64,000 nt of DNA. Source: Microcella humidisoli. GTDB taxonomy: Bacteria; Actinomycetota; Actinomycetes; Actinomycetales; Microbacteriaceae. The notes under the pieces are model-generated. The model saw only the letters and a list, made by a program, of their open reading frames with translations. It made no database searches and was not told the DNA's origin. Each line of letters opens with the position of its first letter. The first letter of the stretch is position 1. Positions 1 to 7,465 of the stretch are shown here, piece after piece. The stretch covers positions 1,798,001 to 1,862,000 of the forward strand of contig NZ_CP101497.1 of assembly GCF_024362325.1 (NCBI RefSeq), in the 5' to 3' direction. The position numbers and the translations under genes are program-made.

Positions 1-75
1 GTGCAGTGGCACCCCGAGGAGTCGCCCGACGACCTGCGGCTCTTCACCGCGCTCGTCGAGGCCGCGCAGCGCTAG
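1..75 (+). CDS. Class I glutamine amidotransferase (PuuD-like), 3' end only
   Basis: Only the last 24 codons lie in the window, ending in TAG. They begin with VQWHPEES, the C-terminal His/Glu motif of class I glutamine amidotransferases, in particular gamma-glutamyl-GABA hydrolase-like (peptidase C26) proteins, where His and Glu complete the catalytic triad with an upstream Cys. The family call rests on this one motif and the exact substrate cannot be told. Its TAG stop overlaps the stop of the convergent phosphotransferase gene in a shared CTAG. Confidence 0.7.
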   Translation: MQWHPEESPDDLRLFTALVEAAQR

Positions 76-1079
76 TACGCCGAACCGGGGGAGCGCGGTG
101 TGCCGCGCTCGAGCAGTTCGTCGACCTCGTCGAGCCCGAGCGAGGCGGTGGGCTCGGCGGCCAGGGGGTTGGTGAGGTCGCCGCTCACGCGATCGAGCAG
201 GGCGTGCAGCATGCCCACGGCGTCGTCGACGATCTCGGTCGAGCGCCGCTCGGTGCCGTGCAGCAGCCAGCGGGCGAGCTCCAGCTCGGCCGCGAACACC
301 GCGCGCCGGCCGACCTCGCGATCGTGCACGCCGCGCGCTTGGTGGTAGGCGTCGAAGGCGGTCTCGGGAACATCCGGGTTGCTCGAGCCGAGCATCCAGA
401 ACAGATCGCGCGCGGGGTCGCCCACCTGCAGGCGCGCCCAGCCGAGCAGGCCCGTGACCGAGTCGCCGACCACGAGGAACGAGGCGGCGCTGAGCGAGCC
501 GTTGATGACGGTGGGCGTGAACTGCCAGAGGGCCGAGTCTTCGGCCGCGAGTTCCCAGCGCCGCAGCAGGGCGGCGGGCACGAGGCCCGTCGCGGCCGCC
601 CGGTCGAGCGTCGTCACGGCCTCGCGCATGACGTCGATCGCGCGCAACTGCGGCAGGCCGACGTCGGCGACGACGCTCGTCGGCAGAGCGTGGATCGCGG
701 CGATCGCCCGCCCGATCGACGCCGCGGTGCCGGGCGTGATCGCGTCGAGCCGCACCGGAGCGCCGTCGACGAACTCGGAGACGATCGCGCGCGTGCCGTC
801 GATGGGCGCTTGGCCGAGCATGCGCGGCACGCCGAACGGCAGCCGGGCGCGCACGCCGTCGCTGAGCGCGCGCACGGCGACGAGATCGGCCGACTGCTCG
901 CTCTCGGCGGCGGCCGTGCGGGGCACGCGGATGACGAGGGTGCGGCCGTCGCGGGTGCTCAGCAGTGCCGAGTCGACCTCGCCCCCCGTGCCGCCGAGCG
1001 GGGCCGCGTGCGTCACGTCGAGACCGGCGACGGCCGAGGTGGCGAGCGCGGCTAGAGTGAGAGGCGATCGGCGGGACAT
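72..1079 (-). CDS. Phosphotransferase of the APH/macrolide-kinase fold
   Basis: 335 aa, read from an ATG at 1079; the open frame runs further upstream to 1382 but that part overlaps the start of nudC and looks non-coding. The protein resembles the aminoglycoside/macrolide phosphotransferase (APH) superfamily: an N-lobe with VIRVPRT, a middle stretch with VSEFVDGAPV, and a C-lobe with NGSLSAASFLV where canonical kinases have HGDLxxxN. The catalytic-loop Asp is therefore not in its usual context, so activity is uncertain. Genes of this family often sit next to nudC-uvrD2 in actinobacteria. It may be a housekeeping small-molecule kinase or pseudokinase rather than a resistance gene. Divergent from nudC; convergent with the gene at the window edge. 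Confidence 0.72.
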   Translation of the reverse strand: MSRRSPLTLAALATSAVAGLDVTHAAPLGGTGGEVDSALLSTRDGRTLVIRVPRTAAAESEQSADLVAVRALSDGVRARLPFGVPRMLGQAPIDGTRAIVSEFVDGAPVRLDAITPGTAASIGRAIAAIHALPTSVVADVGLPQLRAIDVMREAVTTLDRAAATGLVPAALLRRWELAAEDSALWQFTPTVINGSLSAASFLVVGDSVTGLLGWARLQVGDPARDLFWMLGSSNPDVPETAFDAYHQARGVHDREVGRRAVFAAELELARWLLHGTERRSTEIVDDAVGMLHALLDRVSGDLTNPLAAEPTASLGLDEVDELLERGTPRSPGSAY

Positions 1080-1177
1080 ACCGACAGGGTAGGTTGCCCG
1101 GGCCCGCCGGGGCCCCGCGCCACGCGCCGGGGCGCCGATGTGACCACCGCTGCCGTGCGTGACGCTGAGAGGTTTCG

Positions 1178-2131
1178 ATGCCCCGTTCGCTGACGCAGCA
1201 CCTGCCGCTCTCCCGGTACCGCATCGACCGCGATCACGCCGCGCGCGACCGCCCCCAGCTGTTCGACGAGCTCGCGGCCGATCCCGACGCACGCATCGTG
1301 GCGCTGTGGCGCGGCGAGGTGCTGCTGACGACGGCGCGGGATGCGGCCACCGCTCCCGCGCTCGCGCTGCTGCCGTGGGCATCCGCCCCCGCCGAGGCGC
1401 TGCGCATCTACCTCGGCCGCACGCTCGAGGCCGAGGGCGGGGTGCCGGCCGGAGCAGCGATCACGGCGGTCGTGCTGGACGACGAGTCGGGCCCCGCGCT
1501 CGAAGCCGATGTGACGCGCTGGGCCTCGCCGCGCACGCTCGGCCACCGGCTGGGCGACCGCGACGCGGGCCTTGCCATCGAGGCCCTCGGCCTGGCCAAC
1601 TGGCACGACACGCACCGCTTCTCGCCGCGCACGGGCAACCCGACGGTCGCCGCGAAGGCCGGCTGGGTGCGCGTCGATGTCGAGACGGGGGCCGAGCTCT
1701 TCCCCCGCACCGACGCGGCCGTCATCGTCGGCATCACCGATGCCGACGACCGCCTCGTGCTCGGCAGCAACGCGCTGTGGGAGTCGAACCGCTTCTCGCT
1801 GCTCGCGGGCTTCGTCGAGCCGGGGGAGTCGCTCGAGGCCGCCGTCGTGCGCGAGGTCTTCGAGGAGTCGGGCCTGCGCGTCATCGACGCCGAGTACGTC
1901 GGCTCGCAGCCTTGGCCGTTCCCCGCCTCCCTCATGCTGGGGTTCCGCGCGCGCCTCGATCCCGCGCACGCGAACGACCTGCGGCCCGACGGCGCCGAGA
2001 TCCTCGATCTGCGCTGGTTCAGCCGCGACGAGCTCGCCGCGAGCCTCGGCGAGATCCTGCTGCCCGGCCGCACCTCGATCGCCCGCGCCATCATCGAGGA
2101 CTGGTTCGGCGGGTCGCTGGATGCTCCATGA
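1178..2131 (+). CDS. nudC: NAD(+)/NADH diphosphatase NudC (Nudix hydrolase)
   Basis: 317 aa. Hydrolyses NAD(H) to NMN(H) and AMP; the family can also remove NAD caps from RNA. The Nudix box (GX5EX7REUXEEXGU) spans residues 211-233 (GFVEPGES...REVFEESGL), and SQPWPFPAS at about 243-251 is the NudC-specific signature. FPRTDAAVIV precedes the catalytic domain. The zinc-ribbon that normally lies just upstream is degenerate: all four Cys are missing in residues 148-175 (SPRTGNPT...VRVDVETG). Start ATG 1178 has a GAGAGG Shine-Dalgarno 6 nt upstream. The stop overlaps the uvrD2 start (ATGA), so the two are probably translationally coupled. Confidence 0.93.
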   Translation: MPRSLTQHLPLSRYRIDRDHAARDRPQLFDELAADPDARIVALWRGEVLLTTARDAATAPALALLPWASAPAEALRIYLGRTLEAEGGVPAGAAITAVVLDDESGPALEADVTRWASPRTLGHRLGDRDAGLAIEALGLANWHDTHRFSPRTGNPTVAAKAGWVRVDVETGAELFPRTDAAVIVGITDADDRLVLGSNALWESNRFSLLAGFVEPGESLEAAVVREVFEESGLRVIDAEYVGSQPWPFPASLMLGFRARLDPAHANDLRPDGAEILDLRWFSRDELAASLGEILLPGRTSIARAIIEDWFGGSLDAP

Positions 2132-3840
2132 CCGCTGAGCCCGTCGTCAGCCCCGACCGGCTGCTGGCCGCCCTCGACGACCACCAGCGCCAGGTGGCAG
2201 AGGCGCTGCTCGGCCCGGTGTGCGTGCTCGCGGGCGCCGGCACGGGCAAGACGCGTGCCATCACGCACCGCATCGCCTACGGGGTCGCGACGGGCGCCTA
2301 CGACCCGCAGCGCGTCATGGCGCTGACCTTCACGACGCGCGCGGCGGGCGAGCTGCTCGGCCGGTTGCGCGCGCTCGGCGCGGAGGGCGTCGCGGCGCGC
2401 ACCTTCCACTCGGCGGCGCTGCGGCAGCTGCATTACTTCTGGCCCATCGTCGTCGGCGGCACGCCCCCGCGCGTGCTCGAGGGCAAGGGCCCGCTGCTGG
2501 GCCAGGCCGCGGGCGTGCTCAAGCTCAGCCTCGATACCGCGGGGCTTCGGGATGCCGCTGCCGAGATCGAGTGGCGCAAAGTCAGTCGGCTCTCGATCGA
2601 CGACTACGCCCGCGCCGCCCACAGCCGCACCCTTCCCGCCCGCCTGAGCGTGGATGCCATGGTGGCGTTGCAGCAGACCTACGAGCGCATCAAAGACGAG
2701 CGCAAGCAGATCGACTTCGAAGACGTGCTGCTCGCGACGGCGGGCATGATCGAGAACGAGCCGCGCGTCGCCGAGCAGGTGCGCGCGCAGTACCGCTTCT
2801 TCGTCGTCGACGAGTATCAGGACGTCTCGCCGCTGCAGCACGACCTGCTCACCCTGTGGCTCGGCGGACGGCGCGAGCTCTGCGTCGTCGGCGACGCCTC
2901 GCAGACGATCTACTCGTTCGCGGGTGCGACGAGCGACTACCTGGTGCGCTTCGGCAGCGAGTACCCCGAGGCGCGCGTCGTGCGGCTCGAAGACAACTAC
3001 CGCTCGACGACCGCGATCGTGACGCTCGCCAACCGGCTCATGCGCGGGCGGCCGGGCGCGCTGACGCTGCACGCCGCGAGCGAGGGCAGTGAGCGGGGCG
3101 CGGCCCCCTCGGTGAGCAAGCACGTCGACGATGCCGCGGAAGCGGCATCCATCGCGCAGTCGATCGCGCGCCGCATCGCCGACGGCACGCCGCCCGAATC
3201 GATCGCCGTGCTCTACCGCATCAACACGCAGTCGATCGCGCTCGAGTCGGCGCTCGGCCGCTTCGGCGTGCCGGTGCAGTCGCGCGCCGACAGCCGGTTC
3301 TTCGACCAGATCGAGGTCAAGCAGGCGATCATGCTGCTGCGCGGCGCGTCGATCTCGATCACCGACGAGCCGCTCTTCAAGAGCGTGAGCGACGTGCTGC
3401 GCGGGCTCGGCTGGCGACAGGACCCGCCCGAGGGCGGCGGCGCCGAGCGGGCGAAGTGGGAGAGCATGAACGCGCTGCTCGGCCTGGCGGAGGAGTCGCC
3501 GAAGGGCACGACGCTCGCCGACTTCGTGCGCGAGCTGCAGCGGCGCCAGCAGCAGCAGCACGCGCCGACGCGCTCGGCCGTGACGCTGTCGACGCTGCAC
3601 GCGGCGAAGGGCCTCGAGTGGGACTGCGTCTACATCGCGGGCCTCAGCGAGGGGCTCGTGCCGATCACGTTCGCCCAGGGCCTCGAGGCGATCGACGAGG
3701 AGCGTCGGCTGTTCTACGTCGGCATCACGCGTGCGCGAAAGGTGCTCGAGCTGTCGTGGGCGCAACGGGCGACCTCGGCCCGCGCCGAACGCGCACCGAG
3801 CCGGTTCCTCGACGAGGTGCGGGCTCCGGCCACGGGCTGA
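2128..3840 (+). CDS. uvrD2: UvrD2-type superfamily 1A DNA helicase
   Basis: 570 aa. ATP-dependent 3'-5' DNA helicase of the UvrD/PcrA group. Visible motifs: Q-motif DDHQRQVA, Walker A AGAGTGKT (35-42), DEYQDVSP near residue 228, GDASQTIYSF, LEDNYRS, STLHAAKGLEWD and the C-terminal EERRLFYVGITRAR (motif VI). It stops soon after motif VI, so the HRDC domain and C-terminal part found in about 700-aa mycobacterial UvrD2 are absent. ATG 2128 overlaps the nudC stop by 4 nt. The last 116 nt are antisense to the 3' end of the convergent ThiF-like gene. Confidence 0.92.
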   Translation: MTAEPVVSPDRLLAALDDHQRQVAEALLGPVCVLAGAGTGKTRAITHRIAYGVATGAYDPQRVMALTFTTRAAGELLGRLRALGAEGVAARTFHSAALRQLHYFWPIVVGGTPPRVLEGKGPLLGQAAGVLKLSLDTAGLRDAAAEIEWRKVSRLSIDDYARAAHSRTLPARLSVDAMVALQQTYERIKDERKQIDFEDVLLATAGMIENEPRVAEQVRAQYRFFVVDEYQDVSPLQHDLLTLWLGGRRELCVVGDASQTIYSFAGATSDYLVRFGSEYPEARVVRLEDNYRSTTAIVTLANRLMRGRPGALTLHAASEGSERGAAPSVSKHVDDAAEAASIAQSIARRIADGTPPESIAVLYRINTQSIALESALGRFGVPVQSRADSRFFDQIEVKQAIMLLRGASISITDEPLFKSVSDVLRGLGWRQDPPEGGGAERAKWESMNALLGLAEESPKGTTLADFVRELQRRQQQQHAPTRSAVTLSTLHAAKGLEWDCVYIAGLSEGLVPITFAQGLEAIDEERRLFYVGITRARKVLELSWAQRATSARAERAPSRFLDEVRAPATG

Positions 3841-4633
3841 TCCCGCGGCAACCGCACTGCGGGCTCGGGCGCCACTGCCGCACGGTGCGCACGCCGCTCT
3901 CGGCGTCGAGCCGCACGCTCGTCGACAGGGGCGGGGTCGGGATGCCCGCGCGCAGCAGGCGCAGCGCTTCGACCGCCGCCTCCGTCGCGAGCGGCGCCGT
4001 CTCGGCCGCGGCCGCCGTGCCCCAGAGCTGCGCGGCGATGGCCGGCCGCGCCGGGTCGTCGAGCGTGCGCCGCTGCTCGACGCAGGCCAAGCAACCGGAT
4101 TCGCCCGGCAGCACGAGCGGCCCCACGGTCACGGCCGCCTCGCCGAAGACCATCGGCAGGTGCGGAATGTCGCGCCGCAGCCAGCGCTGGTGCTCGATCG
4201 GGTCGACGACGTGCGTGCTCACGAGCACGACGATCGCGGGTCGGGCGCAGCGCGGGCGTGCGGTCATGCTCGGGGTGAGCGTCACGGCGTGCCCCGCCTC
4301 GAGCAGCACGGCCGCGATGCGGCGAGCGCCGAGCCCCGAGCCGATGACCGCGATCGCGCTCGACGGCGCAGGCGCGATGTTCGCCTCGACCAGCGCCGGG
4401 GCGAGCGCCCTGATGATCGCCTCGACGCGGTCCTCGGGCACGATGGCCCGGTCGGCGAGCATCGCCAGACCGTCGCGCGTGACACCGACGGTGAGCGCGT
4501 CGACGAGCCGGGCATCGCCCTCGCTCACGTCGTCGAGCTGTGCGAGCACCGGGTCCACCCCGATCTGCAGGCTGTGCGGCGTTCGCCAGACGAGAGGGCG
4601 GCGGGGGTCGAGGCGCAGGATCATGGCGCACAT
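3725..4633 (-). CDS. ThiF/HesA-like (TOMM cyclodehydratase-type) protein
   Basis: 302 aa. A Rossmann-like segment IAVIGSGLGARRIAAVL (about 94-110) and two cysteine pairs, CLAC (181-184) and CGC (260-262), match the zinc-binding E1-like/ThiF proteins annotated as TOMM leader-peptide-binding or bacteriocin cyclodehydratase-like. Residues 35-85 look like a winged-helix region. No precursor peptide, YcaO or dehydrogenase partner is nearby; instead it occupies the same slot as a conserved actinobacterial gene beside uvrD2 and the DUF2342 gene, so a housekeeping role is more likely than natural-product synthesis. Its last ~38 codons lie antisense inside uvrD2 and look unconserved. An internal ATG at 4624 is an alternative start. 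Confidence 0.65.
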   Translation of the reverse strand: MCAMILRLDPRRPLVWRTPHSLQIGVDPVLAQLDDVSEGDARLVDALTVGVTRDGLAMLADRAIVPEDRVEAIIRALAPALVEANIAPAPSSAIAVIGSGLGARRIAAVLLEAGHAVTLTPSMTARPRCARPAIVVLVSTHVVDPIEHQRWLRRDIPHLPMVFGEAAVTVGPLVLPGESGCLACVEQRRTLDDPARPAIAAQLWGTAAAAETAPLATEAAVEALRLLRAGIPTPPLSTSVRLDAESGVRTVRQWRPSPQCGCRGISPWPEPAPRRGTGSVRVRRGPRSPVAPTTARAPFAHA

Positions 4634-4702
4634 GATGCGGGCGGTGCCGCGGGCGCGCGCCGCGCATCCACAGCCCGCAGCAACGGCGGTCGAGATCCGG
4701 TG

Positions 4703-6106
4703 CTATGCGGTCGGCTCGTCCGGCCGGTTCGGCTCGTCGGGCGCTTCGCCCGGCGCGCCCTCGATGGGTCGATCGCCGCTCTCGTCGGCGAGCAGGTCGC
4801 TGAGGGCCTGATCGAGCGCGTCGGGCTCGACCGTGCCGCCGCCCTGCAGCGTCGCGATGACGCGGCTCGGGTCGTCGATGTCGTCGGCGCCGGGCAGCAG
4901 ATCGGGGTGCGCCCACAGACCGTCGCGCGCATCGGCTCCGACGGCGTCGGTGATGCGCTGCCAGAACTCGGCCGCCTCGCGCAGGCGTCGCGGCCGCAGC
5001 TCGAGTCCGACGAGCGTGGCGAAGGCGCTCTCGGCCGGACCCCCTGCGGCGCGCCGGCGGCGCACGGTCTCGGCCACGGCATCCGCCTTCGGAAGGCGGC
5101 TCGTCGCCTGCGCCGTGACGACATCGACCCAGCCCTCGATGAGGGCGAGGGTGGTCTCGAGCCGGCCGAGCGCCGCGAGCTGCGCCTCGGTCTTCGGCGG
5201 GATGAGCGCACCGCTCGTGAGCGCCTCGCGCAGGCTCTCGGGGTTCGCCGGGTCGAACTCGGCCGCGAGCGACTCGATGCGGTCGGTGTCGATGCGGATG
5301 CCGCGGGCGTACTCGGTGATGGCGCTGATGAGGTGCTGCCGCAGCCAGCGGGCGTGCCGGAAGAGCCGCGCGTGGGCCAGTTCGCGCACCGCCAGGTACA
5401 GCTGCACCTGGTCGGCCGGGATATCGAGGCCCGTACCGAAGTCGGTCATGTTCTGGGGCAGCAGGGCGGCCTGCACGTCGGTGTCGTCGCGGCCCGGCAG
5501 CAGCGGGATTCCGATGTCGCCCCCCGACACGACTTCGGCCGCGAGCTGCCCGACGACGTGCCCGAGCTGCAGCGAGAAGAGGGTGCCGCCGAGCGAGCGC
5601 ATCATCTGGCCGGCGTTGGCGACCATGCTCTTGAGCTCGTCGGGCACCTGCTGGTCGAGCACCTCGGTGAGTGAATCCGAGATCGAGGTCGCCACGGGTT
5701 CGGCGAGCTGGGTCCACACCGGCAGCGTCAAGCGCGCCCAGTCGGCGCGCGTCAGCAGCGTCGGCTCGGAGGTGAGCTGCGTGATCGAGGTGGCCTCGTC
5801 GAGCCACAGCGCGGCGACGTTGAGCGCCTGGCGCAGCTGCTCGAGCTCGGCAGCGCTCGAGCGAATCGAGCCCTGGGCGGCGATGCGCCCCGACTCGTCT
5901 TTCGCGAGCTGCCAGTCGACGCCATCGGCGTTCGCGTTCATGGCTTTCTGCAGCTGCCCCATGAGGCGCGCCACCATGAGCGGATCGGTCGGCAGCCCCG
6001 CGGCGCCCGCAAGCTTGGCCGGGTCGAGATCACCCTCGCCGGCCAGGAAGCGGCGCAGCATTTCGCGGAACTCGTCGTCAGCCCCGCCTAGGGGATCCTC
6101 AGCCAT
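4703..6106 (-). CDS. DUF2342 zinc-dependent metalloprotease-family protein
   Basis: 467 aa, Zincin_2/DUF2342 (sometimes labelled coenzyme F420 biosynthesis-associated). The core RELAHARLFRHARWLRQH carries the family's histidine-containing helix that takes the place of a zincin HEXXH; proteolysis is unproven. The N-terminus is acidic and Gly-rich (EFREMLRRFLAGEGD), and the C-terminus is an acidic Asp/Glu/Pro tail. Start ATG 6106 lies 7 nt after a TAGCGT -10 box (minus strand), so the mRNA is probably leaderless. Divergent from the PDZ/Lon protease gene, an arrangement widely conserved in actinobacteria. Confidence 0.85.
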   Translation of the reverse strand: MAEDPLGGADDEFREMLRRFLAGEGDLDPAKLAGAAGLPTDPLMVARLMGQLQKAMNANADGVDWQLAKDESGRIAAQGSIRSSAAELEQLRQALNVAALWLDEATSITQLTSEPTLLTRADWARLTLPVWTQLAEPVATSISDSLTEVLDQQVPDELKSMVANAGQMMRSLGGTLFSLQLGHVVGQLAAEVVSGGDIGIPLLPGRDDTDVQAALLPQNMTDFGTGLDIPADQVQLYLAVRELAHARLFRHARWLRQHLISAITEYARGIRIDTDRIESLAAEFDPANPESLREALTSGALIPPKTEAQLAALGRLETTLALIEGWVDVVTAQATSRLPKADAVAETVRRRRAAGGPAESAFATLVGLELRPRRLREAAEFWQRITDAVGADARDGLWAHPDLLPGADDIDDPSRVIATLQGGGTVEPDALDQALSDLLADESGDRPIEGAPGEAPDEPNRPDEPTA

Positions 6107-6113
6107 GGTTCCT

Positions 6114-6119
6114 ACGCTA
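6114..6119 (-). promoter_or_regulatory. -10 box for the DUF2342 gene
   Basis: TAGCGT on the minus strand, 7 nt before the ATG at 6106 and with no Shine-Dalgarno between: the leaderless layout seen repeatedly in this window. No clear -35. Confidence 0.5.
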
Positions 6120-6239
6120 GTGCGCGTGCCTCGGCGGCCGATGGGTTTTCGCCTAGGCTGACGCCCGCGGCTCTGCGCCGTGGGCGAACACCTGCCCGAG
6201 GCCCGACCGGCTCGGCAGCGCACCCTCGAGAGGAGCCCG

Positions 6240-7379
6240 GTGAGCCTGTTCACCGCTGAAGAGCGCGGCGGCACGATCGACGACGCGCACGATCCCGCCG
6301 TCGCCGACGCGCGCGTGCGCGGCCGCCGCGTCGGCTGGCTGCTGCTCGCCCTGACGCTGTTCGGGGTCTTCGGGCTGGCCGTGCTGCCCTCGCCCTACGT
6401 CATCGAGCGTCCGGGTCCCGTGTTCGACACCCTCGGTACGGTGACGGTCGACGGTGACGAGGTGCCGCTCATCGAGATCCCGACCGAGCCGACCTACGAC
6501 ACCGAGGGCTCGCTGAGCCTGCTCACCGTCAACGTCTACGGCAACCGCGATCAGCCGCCCTCGTGGTTCGAGGTCATCCGAGCCTGGCTCGATCCGAGCC
6601 AGTCGGTCGTGCCCGTCGAGGCGGTGTTCCCGCCCGGGCTCAGCACGGAAGACCGCCGCGAGCAGAGTCGCATCGACATGGAGAACTCGCAGCAGGAGGC
6701 GGTCGCGGCGGCGCTGCGTGCCATCGGCGAGCCGTACGAGAGCCAGTTGCGCGTCGTCGAGACGCTCGAGGAGAGCCCCGCCGAGGGAATCCTGCGCGGC
6801 GACGACATCATCACCGCGGTCGCGGGCGAGCCCATTCGGGATGTCACGGCGCTGCGCGCCGCGATCGCCGCCAACGGCATCACGCAGCCGGTGTCGATCG
6901 ACATCCTGCGCGCGGGCTCGGAGCGCACCCTCGAGGTCACGCCGGTGCTGAGCGAGGGCGACGAGCCCGTCCCCGTGATCGGCGTGCTCATCGCGGGCGA
7001 GTACGTGTTCCCCTTCGATGTGAACATCGAGCTCGAGAACGTCGGCGGCCCGAGCGCGGGCATGATGTTCGCGCTCGGCATCATCGACAAGCTCACCCCC
7101 GACTCGCTCGCGGGCGGTGCGGAGGTGGCCGGCACCGGCACGATCGGCGCCGATGGCACGGTCGGCCCGATCGGCGGCATCGTGCAGAAGATGCATGGCG
7201 CGGTCGGCGCGGGCGCCGACTGGTTCCTCGCCCCGATCGAGAACTGCGGTGAGGTCGTCGGCAATGTGCCGGGAGACCTCGAGGTGTTCGCGGTGGCGAC
7301 GCTCAACGACGCCATCGGGGTTCTGCAGGCGATCGCCGACGACGAGGGAATCGACGAGCTCGCGCGCTGCGAACGCTAG
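6240..7379 (+). CDS. PDZ domain / Lon-type (S16) serine protease, membrane-anchored
   Basis: 379 aa, YlbL/Rv3194c type. One N-terminal TM helix (about 32-50, VGWLLLALTLFGVFGLAVL) places the rest outside the membrane; a PDZ domain at about 170-240 (SPAEGILRGDDI) is followed by a Lon S16 catalytic domain with the Ser-Lys dyad S272 (GGPSAGMM) and K317 (GGIVQKMHG), 45 residues apart as in Lon. There is no AAA+ module, so it acts without ATP. The preferred start is GTG 6240, preceded by GAGGAG; the frame is open back to 6180. A TAGGCT -10 at 6154 would give a leader of about 75 nt. Confidence 0.88.
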   Translation: MSLFTAEERGGTIDDAHDPAVADARVRGRRVGWLLLALTLFGVFGLAVLPSPYVIERPGPVFDTLGTVTVDGDEVPLIEIPTEPTYDTEGSLSLLTVNVYGNRDQPPSWFEVIRAWLDPSQSVVPVEAVFPPGLSTEDRREQSRIDMENSQQEAVAAALRAIGEPYESQLRVVETLEESPAEGILRGDDIITAVAGEPIRDVTALRAAIAANGITQPVSIDILRAGSERTLEVTPVLSEGDEPVPVIGVLIAGEYVFPFDVNIELENVGGPSAGMMFALGIIDKLTPDSLAGGAEVAGTGTIGADGTVGPIGGIVQKMHGAVGAGADWFLAPIENCGEVVGNVPGDLEVFAVATLNDAIGVLQAIADDEGIDELARCER

Positions 7380-7424
7380 CGGCGAACATCCCCCCACCCC
7401 GGCCACTTCCAAGACTCGCGCCAG

Positions 7425-7430
7425 TAGTCT
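7425..7430 (+). promoter_or_regulatory. -10 box upstream of the UPF0182 gene
   Basis: TAGTCT lies about 36 nt upstream of the GTG at 7466; a short leader with GGGAG-like ribosome binding sequence follows. Confidence 0.4.
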
Positions 7431-7465
7431 GAAGCGGTACGCCCGCCGACTCTGGGAGCAGCCTC

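Noticed and set aside
72..1079. An aminoglycoside or macrolide resistance gene
   Set aside because: The fold is APH-like but the catalytic loop lacks the usual HGDLxxxN, and the gene lies in a conserved chromosomal cluster with no mobile element.
3725..4633. A RiPP/TOMM biosynthetic cluster
   Set aside because: Only the leader-binding-like protein is present. No YcaO, dehydrogenase, precursor peptide or dedicated transporter gene is adjacent, and the surrounding genes are a conserved housekeeping set.
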